40,159 nt of DNA, taken from positions 1 through 40,159 of the forward strand of contig JABHHN010000045.1 of NCBI GenBank assembly GCA_018671515.1, read 5' to 3'. The notes below the pieces were generated by a model, which was not told the DNA's origin, did no database searches, and saw only the letters and a list, made by a program, of their open reading frames with translations. This DNA comes from an archaeon (GTDB lineage: Archaea > Nanobdellota > Nanobdellia > Woesearchaeales > GW2011-AR15). Every line of letters begins with the position of its first letter. Position 1 is the first letter of the stretch. The translations under genes were made by a program, and so were the position numbers. Below are positions 26,674 through 36,011 of the stretch, piece by piece.

Positions 26674-27464
26674 AAAACATCCCTAATACTAATAATAAAA
26701 TCTGATACTTCATTTAAACATTTCTCTTCATCTGTGATTTTATCATCTTTAATGTATTTTTCATAGATTTTTGCAATAGCACTTCCTATGATTACTCCAT
26801 CTGAACCATATCCAATCATCTTTTTTGATATTTTTGTGTCTGATATCCCAAAACCAGTCATTACTGGGATATTTTTTATTGATTTTATCTGTTCAATTTT
26901 TTGCTTTGTCAAATTATCTACTACTTCTGCACCTGTAACATTTGATGTCCTCATAAGATATACAAATCCTTTTGCAATGGAAAGGATTTTTTTCATCCTT
27001 TCTTCATTTGTATAAGGTGTGATTATGAAAATAAAATACACTTCATTTTCTTCACATGATTTTATAAGATCTCCTGCTTCTTCTAATACAATATCGGGAA
27101 CAATTATTCCCTGCACATTTCTTTGTTTTAATTCATTAACAAATTTTTCAATTCCATATTGTAATATAACATTATAATAAGTTGTAATAACAATTGGTAT
27201 ATTCTCATTATATTTCCTTATCTTACCAATTGATTTCAAAACATCAATTGGTGTTGTTTTTCCCGCCAATGCCCTTATACATGCTTTCTGAAATGTCTCT
27301 CCATCAACTTGTGGATCTGAAAATGGTATCCCTAATTCAAGTATATCTATTCCTGAATCAATCATTTGTTTTATCAGTCTATGTGAAAATTCTTTATCAG
27401 GATCCCCATAATAAACATGTGCCATAAATCTGTTCTTTCCAAAAAAATTATCTAGTTTATTCAT
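26670..27464 (-). CDS. trpA: Tryptophan synthase alpha subunit
   Basis: 264 aa, normal length. It cleaves indole-3-glycerol phosphate to indole for TrpB. The catalytic Glu is in ILELGIPFSDP and the Asp in the following PQVDGETFQKA. The N-terminal RFMAHVYYGDPDKEF form is the one seen in several archaea. Later motifs PVMTGFGISD and GVIIGSAIAK bind the substrate phosphate. An AAGGTG site precedes the ATG. Two bases separate it from trpB. Confidence 0.93.
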   Translation of the reverse strand: MNKLDNFFGKNRFMAHVYYGDPDKEFSHRLIKQMIDSGIDILELGIPFSDPQVDGETFQKACIRALAGKTTPIDVLKSIGKIRKYNENIPIVITTYYNVILQYGIEKFVNELKQRNVQGIIVPDIVLEEAGDLIKSCEENEVYFIFIITPYTNEERMKKILSIAKGFVYLMRTSNVTGAEVVDNLTKQKIEQIKSIKNIPVMTGFGISDTKISKKMIGYGSDGVIIGSAIAKIYEKYIKDDKITDEEKCLNEVSDFIISIRDVL

Positions 27465-27466
27465 TT

Positions 27467-28645
27467 TTACACCTTAATATCTAGCAAATTTATTGCGCTC
27501 TGTACATCTTTATCTCCTCTTCCTGAAAAATTCAAAACTACAATCTCATCTTTGTCTAATTTTCCTTCTAATTTTAGAAGATAAGCTATTGCGTGTGATG
27601 TTTCAAATGCAGGAAGAATTCCTTCTTCTTTTGACATTATTTGAAATGCAACAAGTACTTCTTCATCTGTTGCATATTCTGTCTTCATTCGTCCTTTATC
27701 TTTCAAATAAGATAGTTCTGGTCCCCTTGCAGGATAATTAAGCCCTGTTGCTCTACTTTCTGTCTTTGAATCCATTCCAAATTCATCTTGAAGCATGTAT
27801 GTCATTGCACCTTGAAAAACACCTGGGCTTCCCTTAAAAAATGCTGCTGCATGTTTTTCATCTACTGCATTTTTTCCTCCACCTTCAACAAATATTAATT
27901 CTACTTCCTCATCATCAATGAATTCATAAAATGCACCTAAAGCATTGCTTCCTCCACTTCCACATGCAATTATTTTATTTGGTAGTTTTCCCTCAGATTC
28001 CATTATCTGAGATTTTATTTCCTTACCGATTATAGATTGAAAATGTCTAACAATTGTTGGATATGGATGTGGTCCAACTGCAGAACCTATTACATAATGA
28101 CTTGTTTCATTATTTACAATCCATTCAACTAATGCTTCATCAACTGCATCTTTTAGGACTTGATGTCCACGTGTAACTGGAATGACTTCTCCTCCCAATA
28201 ATTTTATTCTTTCAGCATTTAATGTCTGTCTTTTAGTATCTTTTAATCCCATGAATACTTTTGTCTTTAATCCAAAAGCATTACCTGCCATTACAGTTGC
28301 TACACCTTGCTGTCCTGCTGCAGTTTCAGTAATAAAATGTTTTTTTCCCATTTTTTTTGCAAGTAAAGCCTGACCTATAGTGTTATTTAATTTATGAGAA
28401 CCACCATGAACAAGATCTTCTCTTTTTAGATAAAGTTTGAATCCAAGTTTTTTAGATAGGTTTTTTGCAAAATAAAGAGGAGTCTCTCTACCTGCAAAAT
28501 TTTTCAGATAGTATTGAAACTCTTTATTGAAATTTTCATCATCCTTAAATTTAATAAAAGCTTCTTCTAATTCCTCTAATGCAGTATATAATATTTCAGG
28601 TACAAACATACCACCAAATTTACCGAATTTACCTAATGATTTCAA
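27467..28645 (-). CDS. trpB: Tryptophan synthase beta subunit
   Basis: 392 aa, TrpB1-type. The PLP lysine is in GGSHKLNNTIGQALLAK and the phosphate loop in CGSGGSNALGAF. HFITETAAGQQG and NFSGRGDKDV are also present. It condenses indole with serine. The start is TTG, supported by AGGGGTG upstream, and it overlaps the trpF stop by 4 bp. It partners with the adjacent trpA. Confidence 0.96.
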   Translation of the reverse strand: MKSLGKFGKFGGMFVPEILYTALEELEEAFIKFKDDENFNKEFQYYLKNFAGRETPLYFAKNLSKKLGFKLYLKREDLVHGGSHKLNNTIGQALLAKKMGKKHFITETAAGQQGVATVMAGNAFGLKTKVFMGLKDTKRQTLNAERIKLLGGEVIPVTRGHQVLKDAVDEALVEWIVNNETSHYVIGSAVGPHPYPTIVRHFQSIIGKEIKSQIMESEGKLPNKIIACGSGGSNALGAFYEFIDDEEVELIFVEGGGKNAVDEKHAAAFFKGSPGVFQGAMTYMLQDEFGMDSKTESRATGLNYPARGPELSYLKDKGRMKTEYATDEEVLVAFQIMSKEEGILPAFETSHAIAYLLKLEGKLDKDEIVVLNFSGRGDKDVQSAINLLDIKV

Positions 28646-29271
28646 AAATTAACACCCCTAATTATTTTTATTATTTCAAAAATTTTATTGTAATCTTTAA
28701 TTCCTGGTTTTTTCTCAACACCTGAACTTATATCAACCGCGTAAGGATTAATAGATTTTATTATTTTCTCTACATTATCAATATTTAATCCACCAGCAAT
28801 AAAAAATAATTTGTTGATATCTTTAATTTGTTTATAATTTATTTCAATCCCTGAGCCACCATATTTTCTTTTTGAAAAACTGTCAAAAAGAAAAAAATCA
28901 GCACCAATTAATTTCATTTTTAACAATGAGTTCTCATCTTTTATCTTTATAGTTTTAATAATTTTTTTATCAGTGAATTTTTTTATATTTTCAAAATATG
29001 AAACATTTTCATCACCATGAATCTGCAATAAATCAAGTCCACATAAATTTGATATATGAACTACATCTTCAAGACTTTTATTTACAAATACTCCAACAAA
29101 TTGTATTTTTGTTTTTCCAATTTTTAAGATTATATTTCTTGCATTTTCAGGAGTAATATATCTTGGACTTTTTTCATAGAAAATAAACCCAATATAATCT
29201 ATTTCATTATTTATACAAAATTTTGCATCAGCATAATTTGTTATCCCACATATCTTTATTTTTGGAATCAT
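28642..29271 (-). CDS. trpF: Phosphoribosylanthranilate isomerase
   Basis: 209 aa. It converts phosphoribosylanthranilate to CdRP. The catalytic Cys is in IKICGIT and the catalytic Asp lies in the LFDSFS block. VGVFVNK, LLQIHGDE, FFIAGGLN and VDISSGVEKKPG complete the (beta/alpha)8 barrel. Overlaps trpC and trpB by 4 bp each. Confidence 0.95.
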   Translation of the reverse strand: MIPKIKICGITNYADAKFCINNEIDYIGFIFYEKSPRYITPENARNIILKIGKTKIQFVGVFVNKSLEDVVHISNLCGLDLLQIHGDENVSYFENIKKFTDKKIIKTIKIKDENSLLKMKLIGADFFLFDSFSKRKYGGSGIEINYKQIKDINKLFFIAGGLNIDNVEKIIKSINPYAVDISSGVEKKPGIKDYNKIFEIIKIIRGVNF

Positions 29272-30056
29272 ACAATTAGCTCCATCATTTTATTTTCCAT
29301 ATTCTCACAAGTCATAAGACTAGTTCCAACAAGCACTGCATCTGCATTAGCATATTTGGCCTTCAAAACATCAGGCCTTGAAAATATCCCTGATTCACAT
29401 ACAATAATCTTGTCATCTGGTATAAATCTTGATAGATTGAGAAAATTATTAATATCAATATTAAATGTTTTAAGATCCCTATTATTAATTCCAATAATTT
29501 GTGCACCAGCTTCTATTGCTATTTCAATTTCAGTATATGAATGTGTTTCAACTAAACAATCCAAATCCAATGAATCTGCAATTTCTATTAATTTTTTTAA
29601 TTCATCTTTTGTTAATATTGATGCTATCAACAATATTGCATCTGCTCCATTTGCTTTTGATTCATATATTTGATATTCGTCAAATATGAAATCTTTTCTA
29701 AGCACAGGAAGAGGCACAATTTTTTTTATATCCCCAATAAATTTAATATCACCTTGAAAATATTTTTGATCTGTTAGTACAGATATTGCTGAAGCTCCAT
29801 AATCAAAATAATTTTTTGCAATTTTTTTATGGTCAAAATCTTCTTTTATCAATCCCATTGAAGGAGATACTTTCTTGATTTCTGCAATTAGAGCTATCTT
29901 ATTTTTTTTAAGACTCTCTTTAAAGCTTGATTTAAAAAAATTACTTTGGGATATTTTTTCTTTTATTATTTCTATTGAAAATTCTTTTTTTCTTTTTTCC
30001 AGTTCTCCTTTTTTGTGCTCAATTATTTGATCAAGAATTGTATTAGTTATTTTCAT
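29268..30056 (-). CDS. trpC: Indole-3-glycerol phosphate synthase
   Basis: 262 aa from ATG 30056, preferred because AAGGTGA sits 5 nt upstream; an earlier ATG at 30071 lacks a good site. It closes CdRP to indole-3-glycerol phosphate. ALIAEIKKVSPSMGLI carries the catalytic Lys; VLRKDFIFDEYQIYES, GINNRDLKTFNID and CESGIFSRPDV are the other active-site blocks. It overlaps the end of trpD by 14 bp. Confidence 0.95.
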   Translation of the reverse strand: MKITNTILDQIIEHKKGELEKRKKEFSIEIIKEKISQSNFFKSSFKESLKKNKIALIAEIKKVSPSMGLIKEDFDHKKIAKNYFDYGASAISVLTDQKYFQGDIKFIGDIKKIVPLPVLRKDFIFDEYQIYESKANGADAILLIASILTKDELKKLIEIADSLDLDCLVETHSYTEIEIAIEAGAQIIGINNRDLKTFNIDINNFLNLSRFIPDDKIIVCESGIFSRPDVLKAKYANADAVLVGTSLMTCENMENKMMELIV

Positions 30057-31068
30057 TTGTTTCACCTTCATTTGTTTCTTTGATTAATTGATTTAATTTT
30101 TGTAATGCATTGCCTGTTTCAATTGATTTTTCTGCTAATTTAATTCCTTCTTCTATTGAATCTACAATTCCTGAAACATATATTGCTGCCGCTGCATTTA
30201 GAACTACAATATCTCTTTTTGGTCCTTTATCACCTTGTAAAATACTTAAAATAATTTGTTTGTTTTCTTGTGGTGTTCCACCTTTAATTTCATTAATACT
30301 TCCAGAATATCCATAATTTTCTGGATCTAAATTATAAGTATTTATTTCTCCATCTTTAATTTCAGTAATTTTTGTTTTTGAAAAATTTGAAATTTCATCC
30401 ATTCCATCTGAATTAACAATTAATGCATGTTTTGTTCCTATTTCTTTTAAGACTTCTGCAATTTTTTCACTCAATGAATTATCATATACCCCTATGACTT
30501 GTCTTTTTACATTTGCGGGATTACATAGTGGCCCAAGAAAATTAAATATTGTTCTAAACCCTAATTCTTTTCTTATTTTTCCTACATGTTTAAATGAAGG
30601 ATGATATATTGGAGCAAACATAAAACAAATCCCTATTTTTTCTAAAATATTTTTATTTTTTTGGGGAGATATGTTTAATTTTACACCTAATGATTCTAAA
30701 ACATCTGCTGATCCACATTTTGATGAAGCACTTCTATTTCCGTGTTTTGCTACAGGTACTCCTGCTCCTGCTACTACAAAAGAAACTGCAGTAGATATAT
30801 TGAATGTTCCAGAATTATCTCCACCTGTTCCACATGTATCAACCATATTTTTTACATCAGTGTCAATCATTACTGCCTTGGATCTAATAACATTTAGTGC
30901 AAAAATTATTTCTTCATTTGTTGCTCCTTTTATCTGTAATGCTGTTAAAAAAGATGCTACTTGTGATTCTTCTAAACCTCCAGACATTATTTTTTCAAAT
31001 GCATACTTTGTTTCTAATTCATCTAAATTTTCTTTTTCAACCAATTTTTTTAAGATGTTTTTTATCAT
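30043..31068 (-). CDS. trpD: Anthranilate phosphoribosyltransferase
   Basis: 341 aa. It joins anthranilate to PRPP. The PRPP loop is DTCGTGGDNSGTFNIST, followed by the conserved KHGNRSASSKCGSADVLE and the Mg-binding region around VNSDGMDEIS. ATG start with GGTGAGAG upstream. Overlaps trpG by 4 bp and trpC by 14 bp. Confidence 0.96.
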   Translation of the reverse strand: MIKNILKKLVEKENLDELETKYAFEKIMSGGLEESQVASFLTALQIKGATNEEIIFALNVIRSKAVMIDTDVKNMVDTCGTGGDNSGTFNISTAVSFVVAGAGVPVAKHGNRSASSKCGSADVLESLGVKLNISPQKNKNILEKIGICFMFAPIYHPSFKHVGKIRKELGFRTIFNFLGPLCNPANVKRQVIGVYDNSLSEKIAEVLKEIGTKHALIVNSDGMDEISNFSKTKITEIKDGEINTYNLDPENYGYSGSINEIKGGTPQENKQIILSILQGDKGPKRDIVVLNAAAAIYVSGIVDSIEEGIKLAEKSIETGNALQKLNQLIKETNEGETNENN

Positions 31069-31673
31069 CTTTCTCTCACCATCTTGATTATATTCTGAAT
31101 TAATATTCCACCTTCTGGTGTAAGAATAGATTCTGGATGAAATTGAACACCTTCAACAAAATAATCAATATGGCGTACTCCCATAACTATTCCATCTTTT
31201 GTTTTTGAAGAAATTTCAAGAGATTCTGGTATGTCATAGCCAACTTGTGAATGATATCGTCCTCCAAGCATTGGATTGAATATTTTTTCATATATTGTTT
31301 TACCATCATGATATATTTTTGAATGTTTTCCATGAATTGGAATTGGTGCCCTATCAATTTTTCCACCAAATGCTTCTACAATACATTCATGTCCAAGACA
31401 GATTCCAAAAATAGGAATTTTATCATAAAATTCCAAAACTACTTCTTTACAGATTGGAACTTCTTTTGGAACATAACCACCAGGGGATATTACAATAAGA
31501 TCTATTTTTTCATCATTTACTATTTTTTTTATTGTATCAATTTTTACATTATTCCTATATACAATTACATTGCAATCATTCTTTTCAAATTCATCAACCA
31601 AATTAAAAGTAAATGAATCAAAATTATCAATAAAAAGAATGTTTAGTCTTTTTTCATTATTTGTATCATTCAT
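31065..31673 (-). CDS. trpG: Anthranilate synthase glutaminase component
   Basis: 202 aa, class I glutamine amidotransferase. The nucleophile Cys is in FGICLGHE and the His/Glu in VQFHPESILTPEGG. It feeds ammonia to TrpE. I prefer ATG 31673 because AGGTGG lies 5 nt upstream; a GTG at 31682 is possible but would overlap that ribosome site. Overlaps trpE by 8 bp. Confidence 0.95.
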   Translation of the reverse strand: MNDTNNEKRLNILFIDNFDSFTFNLVDEFEKNDCNVIVYRNNVKIDTIKKIVNDEKIDLIVISPGGYVPKEVPICKEVVLEFYDKIPIFGICLGHECIVEAFGGKIDRAPIPIHGKHSKIYHDGKTIYEKIFNPMLGGRYHSQVGYDIPESLEISSKTKDGIVMGVRHIDYFVEGVQFHPESILTPEGGILIQNIIKMVRER

Positions 31674-33312
31674 CAAAACCACCTGTAATTTTTAATGCCT
31701 TCATACAAGCCATAGCTTTTTTTGTTGTCTCATCAAATTCTTTTTCAGGAATTGAATCATATACTATCCCTGCACCTGCACGTACATAAGCCACATCGTC
31801 TTTTAATACCATAGAACGAATAACTATACATGAATCAATATCTTTTGAAGGTGTGATATAAATTACAGCACCGCCATAAAACCCACGTTTTGTTTTTTCA
31901 TATTGTCTTATTAATTCCATTGATCTTACTTTTGGTGCACCTGTAAGTGTTCCCATATTCATAGTTGCAAGATATGCATGTAATCCATCAAATTCTTTTT
32001 TTAATACACCACTTACATTTGAAACTAAATGCTGTACATGTGAGTATTTTTCAACAACAAATGATTCATCAACAACTCTTGTACCTGGAACTGATACTCT
32101 TGCAATATCATTTCTTGCTAAGTCAACAAGCATTGTATGTTCAGCAATTTCTTTTTCATCTGTCTTAATATCAATTTCATACCTAGAATCTAATTCCTTA
32201 TCTATTTCACCATTAACAATTCCTCTTGGTCTTGTTCCTGCAATTGGTCTAATTTCTACAATTTTTTTATCAGAATCTCCTTCAACCCTTAGATGCATTT
32301 CTGGACTTGCACCAATTAAAACTGAAGACCCAAAATTTTCATAGAACATATATGGAGAAGGATTAAGTTTTTTTAGTGTCTTATATATGTCAAAATTTTC
32401 TGTATTGATATTTGATTTTAATGTTCTTGAATAAACACATTGAAAAATATCACCTTGATTGATATTTTCTTTTATTTTTTCTACGTTTGTTATAAATTCT
32501 TCTTTTGAAACATCAGTTTTTATTTCTTGTTTTATTGATTTTCTTTCACTTAAATTAAATTCTATATCTTCATGAAGAATTTTTTCATAATTTTCTATTT
32601 TTTTTAAACATTCATCAAAAAGAGTTTCATGATCATCATCAAGCTTTATTGCATTTGCTACAAAATAAGTCTTTTTTTCTTTATGGTTTACAAAAAATAA
32701 ATTATCTAAAAAAAAAAATTCATAATCATTTTCATTTATTTCATCAATTTCATTTTTCTTAAGATCTTCAAACTGATCTATAAAATCATAAGATATTGCA
32801 CCAAATAATCCACCATAACATACAAATGGTTTGAATATTGGCTGGAATTTAAAAGCAAGAGTCCTAATGATATCAATATGTGTCTTAAGATTTAATCTAT
32901 CATCTTCAGTTACATTTTCTCTTTGTGGTTTTAATTTACCTGAAATACAATCTTCTTCAATTTTTAATTCATCACAAAAAGAAAAATCATCTTTCATGTA
33001 ATTTAATATTTTTTTTCCTAATTCATTTAATGCCTTTATGTTGAAGTTTTCTCCTTTACCTGTTAATCTTATACAAGGATCTGCACTTCCAATACTATTC
33101 TCACCATATTTTTTAACAACTGCTGCAGATTCTAAAAAAATACAATTTTCTTTTCTTCCATAGTCTGTTAGTTTTGCAAAAAATTCTTCTGGATCTATTG
33201 CCTTCTCTATTTTTTTATATAGTGGAACAATGCTTCCTAACTTTACCTGTTTTATCAGATTTCTAAAATAATCCGTGTTTCCATTTAAATTAAATTTTTG
33301 TCTTGATTGCAA
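31666..33312 (-). CDS. trpE: Anthranilate synthase component I
   Basis: 548 aa. It converts chorismate to anthranilate with TrpG. Catalytic blocks include GASPEMHLRVE, EIRPIAGTRPRG, EHTMLVDLARND, MGTLTGAPKVRSMELI and the C-terminal VRAGAGIVYDS. The N-terminal region carries the PLYKKI segment usually placed near the tryptophan feedback site. The start is TTG with an AGGTGAT site. First gene of the supra-operon, with a leader of about 185 nt if the TATA box at 33518 is used. No run of Trp codons was seen in that leader, so classical attenuation is not evident. Confidence 0.96.
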   Translation of the reverse strand: MQSRQKFNLNGNTDYFRNLIKQVKLGSIVPLYKKIEKAIDPEEFFAKLTDYGRKENCIFLESAAVVKKYGENSIGSADPCIRLTGKGENFNIKALNELGKKILNYMKDDFSFCDELKIEEDCISGKLKPQRENVTEDDRLNLKTHIDIIRTLAFKFQPIFKPFVCYGGLFGAISYDFIDQFEDLKKNEIDEINENDYEFFFLDNLFFVNHKEKKTYFVANAIKLDDDHETLFDECLKKIENYEKILHEDIEFNLSERKSIKQEIKTDVSKEEFITNVEKIKENINQGDIFQCVYSRTLKSNINTENFDIYKTLKKLNPSPYMFYENFGSSVLIGASPEMHLRVEGDSDKKIVEIRPIAGTRPRGIVNGEIDKELDSRYEIDIKTDEKEIAEHTMLVDLARNDIARVSVPGTRVVDESFVVEKYSHVQHLVSNVSGVLKKEFDGLHAYLATMNMGTLTGAPKVRSMELIRQYEKTKRGFYGGAVIYITPSKDIDSCIVIRSMVLKDDVAYVRAGAGIVYDSIPEKEFDETTKKAMACMKALKITGGFDE

Positions 33313-33517
33313 TTATATCACCTATTTGTATTTTTATTGAATAATCTTGATTTAGAATTTCCTAAAAAATAAATGAAGACATAGAAATCCTATATTATTG
33401 AAAAGTTAATGAGAAAAATACTACAACTGCCAATTGTTTATTAGAGAGGAATCTACCAATAAAACCCTATAATTTTTTATTATATTTCTTTGATTCATGC
33501 AGTTTGTAGAAAAAAAT

Positions 33518-33530
33518 CTTATATATAAAG
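33518..33530. promoter_or_regulatory. Shared divergent TATA element, trp operon and ACT protein
   Basis: CTTATATATAAAG reads as a TATA box on both strands. On the plus strand it is 52-65 nt upstream of ATG 33583; on the minus strand it is about 205 nt upstream of the trpE TTG. The 270-bp intergenic region holds no other strong signal that I can see. Confidence 0.45.
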
Positions 33531-33582
33531 TATGTGTCTTAAATAGATAAATTTATTAAAAATAGTCATTTTATATTAAATT

Positions 33583-34212
33583 ATGTCACAAATAGAACAA
33601 AATTTTAGAAATTTTTTAAGTAATAGACCAGAAATAGAGAAATGTTATTCTTCTGGATTAATCAATAGACGTGCATTAGCTAGACATCTAATAAAAAATA
33701 AGATAGCTGATAAAAACCAGATGGATGCAATAATTGCAATGCTGCGGCGTTATGATTTTAAAAAAATAAATAAAATCAATCTTGATTGTTTTAATGATGT
33801 AATAACTTCAATAAAAGATGGTATTCTTATTATTACATATGAAAAAGACCAAGAATTAATTAAAAAAATAGACAAAATAATCCTTAAAACTAAATCCAAT
33901 GACACACTAAAAGTAGTTGTTGGCTCAACAAATATTACTTTATTTATTGATAAAAAAAATGAGAATATAATTAAAGAAAATCTAAAAAATTTCAAAATTT
34001 TTAGAAAACAAGATAAAATATCAGAAATCAGTCTTATTTTCCCAGAAAGTCCAACTGATACAAAAGGAATTCTCTCAGTAGTCTCAACAGAACTGTTCAT
34101 TAATGATATTTTAATAAGTGAATTCTTAACTGCAAGTTCTGAATTGTTGATTTATGTTAAAGAAGAATTTGTACTTAAGAGTTATGAAATATTGAAAAGA
34201 TTGAAAAAATAA
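33583..34212 (+). CDS. HTH plus ACT-like domain protein, candidate trp regulator
   Basis: 209 aa, soluble. Residues 1-65 look like a helix-turn-helix (IEKCYSSGLINRRALARHLI then MDAIIAMLRRYDF). The C-terminal portion has two beta-alpha-beta stretches (about 75-110 and 145-209) with ESPTDTKGILSVVSTELFINDIL, typical of an ACT-like ligand domain. ACT domains bind amino acids. Divergent transcription from trpE with a shared TATA box suggests control of the trp operon, but this is context only. The family occurs in other archaea with no assigned function, as far as I know. Confidence 0.65.
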   Translation: MSQIEQNFRNFLSNRPEIEKCYSSGLINRRALARHLIKNKIADKNQMDAIIAMLRRYDFKKINKINLDCFNDVITSIKDGILIITYEKDQELIKKIDKIILKTKSNDTLKVVVGSTNITLFIDKKNENIIKENLKNFKIFRKQDKISEISLIFPESPTDTKGILSVVSTELFINDILISEFLTASSELLIYVKEEFVLKSYEILKRLKK

Positions 34213-34386
34213 AAATAAAAAAATTATTTAGCTATTGGTTTAAACACCACACCAAAAACTTTAGAAAGATATTGAGTATTTTCCATTATTTATTCTGAAG
34301 CCTGTCTCCGAGATTCAGGCAATTCCATTTATTTTGTATTTGCATCTCTGACAAAAAAATAAATTAAAAATTGTTATGAAAAATAA

Positions 34387-35970
34387 TTACAAAATATCTT
34401 CTAATTGATATGTTGGTAAAACAAAATCAACAATTTTCAACTTTTCTATTCTTTTATCAAATTCAGAAACTATTTTTGTTATTGTTTTATTTCTTTTTCT
34501 TTTTAATCTTGATTTTTTAGCATCTATTAATTCTACTGACGCATCTATATAATCCTTAATACTAAATAAAACTTCATCTTCAATCATATCTCTTTGCTCC
34601 TTTTCTCTTGGAACATGACCATTTCTTAATTTTTTATGATGTCTCAAAAGATACCATTGTCTTAATATACCAATTCTATCTTCCAGATTTTCCATTAATA
34701 CTTTAAAATCAGAAAGTTTATCTGGATATTCATTTGATTCAGGTGCTGAATAAAAATAATTGTTATTGTAACCTAATGAAAATAAAGTTGTAAAAAGTGG
34801 AAAATCTAATTTATCTATATTTGATGTTGAAAAATGGTTCTTAAGTGAATTAGAATCTGATTTTTTATCAAAAGAAATTAAATATAAGCCCGCTTGTACT
34901 TTATATTTTTCAAATAATTTCCCTAAGAAATTTACTGCCTTTATATTCTCATCTACCATTCTAAATTTAGTATTTCCTTTATCCCAACGTGTTAAATGAT
35001 CAAGATTAAATCCCTCAATTCCTATGTCTAAACGATATAATATTTCTTTATTTGCTGCATATTCTACTTCTTTTTGAAATGACACATAATCATTTGCCCT
35101 TGCTTGAAATTTAATTCTAATAGGAACTCCTTCAGAACTTTTCAATTTAGAATTACTTAATAAATCTGCTAAAGTTACAAGTCTTTTAGCACCTTTTTTT
35201 TGATCTACTAAAAAATCATCATCAATAAAATCAAAAATTCTATTTTTAGGTTTAATTTTTTGAACTGAAATTATTTCCTCAAAAATTTTTTCATTATTTC
35301 TTGTTCTTGTTTTTCTATCATACATTTCCCAAATTTTACAAAAAGAACAACAACCATAACAACCTCTTGAACCAGAAATACTAGTTGAATAAGGATTATC
35401 ATTTTTCCAAATACTATTTACATATTCTCTTTTAGGAAAAGGCAAATCATCTAAATTTGAGATAAATGGTCTATTATCATTTCTTACTAATTTACCATGT
35501 TCATCAACATATGTAATTCCTAATATTTCTTCAAATTCAATCAAATTATTATTTAAATATGCTGTCATTAATTCTAAAAAAGTTTCTTCCCCTTCTTTTC
35601 TTACAACATAATCAATATTTGGGTTATGTGCTAAATCTGTTTCAAGATTTCCTAATGTAGCATAACCCCCTAATACAACTAAAGGATTATAATCAGGGAT
35701 TTTTTTAATTGCACTAGCCAAATCTAATGCTTTATCATAATTTAATTCTGTTGCAGAAATACCTATTATAGGAGCTTTATTTCTATTTATTATTCTTATC
35801 TGATTTTCAATTGAATCTTCTAATCCTGTATATTCTCCTGGATGAACTATTCCTACTTTAAAATCTGAATGCGCTTCAACATATGATGCAATATAACCTA
35901 GACCCAAAGAAGGATTTGTATTTTTAAAAGTAACTGGATTCAATGCATGTATCAATAATGCGTCATACAT
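34387..35970 (-). CDS. Radical SAM protein with B12-binding-like domain
   Basis: 527 aa. The N-terminal 180 residues resemble the cobalamin-binding Rossmann domain of B12-radical SAM enzymes (PSLGLGYIASYVE, IIGISATELN, VLGGYATLGNLETDL, DYVVRKEGEETF). I see no DxHxxG axial His motif. The radical SAM core starts at SRGCYGCCSFC, with the [4Fe-4S] Cys at 204, 208 and 211 (CxxxCxxC). A C-terminal basic helix-rich region (about 430-527) is unusual. The reaction is unknown; methylation, methylthiolation or tetrapyrrole/lipid chemistry are options. ATG start. Single gene. Confidence 0.85.
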   Translation of the reverse strand: MYDALLIHALNPVTFKNTNPSLGLGYIASYVEAHSDFKVGIVHPGEYTGLEDSIENQIRIINRNKAPIIGISATELNYDKALDLASAIKKIPDYNPLVVLGGYATLGNLETDLAHNPNIDYVVRKEGEETFLELMTAYLNNNLIEFEEILGITYVDEHGKLVRNDNRPFISNLDDLPFPKREYVNSIWKNDNPYSTSISGSRGCYGCCSFCKIWEMYDRKTRTRNNEKIFEEIISVQKIKPKNRIFDFIDDDFLVDQKKGAKRLVTLADLLSNSKLKSSEGVPIRIKFQARANDYVSFQKEVEYAANKEILYRLDIGIEGFNLDHLTRWDKGNTKFRMVDENIKAVNFLGKLFEKYKVQAGLYLISFDKKSDSNSLKNHFSTSNIDKLDFPLFTTLFSLGYNNNYFYSAPESNEYPDKLSDFKVLMENLEDRIGILRQWYLLRHHKKLRNGHVPREKEQRDMIEDEVLFSIKDYIDASVELIDAKKSRLKRKRNKTITKIVSEFDKRIEKLKIVDFVLPTYQLEDIL

Positions 35971-36011
35971 AATTAATAAATCAAGAAATAATTAATATAC
36001 AAATGTTTTTA

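Noticed and set aside
33313-33517. Trp attenuator leader peptide before trpE
   Set aside because: No small ORF with tandem Trp codons and no terminator/antiterminator stems were seen on the minus strand.
34213-34386. GC-richer patch with GCCTG...CAGGC as an RNA gene
   Set aside because: Only a 5-bp stem around an 11-nt loop, no promoter or T-run pattern; probably chance in the gap after the ACT protein gene.
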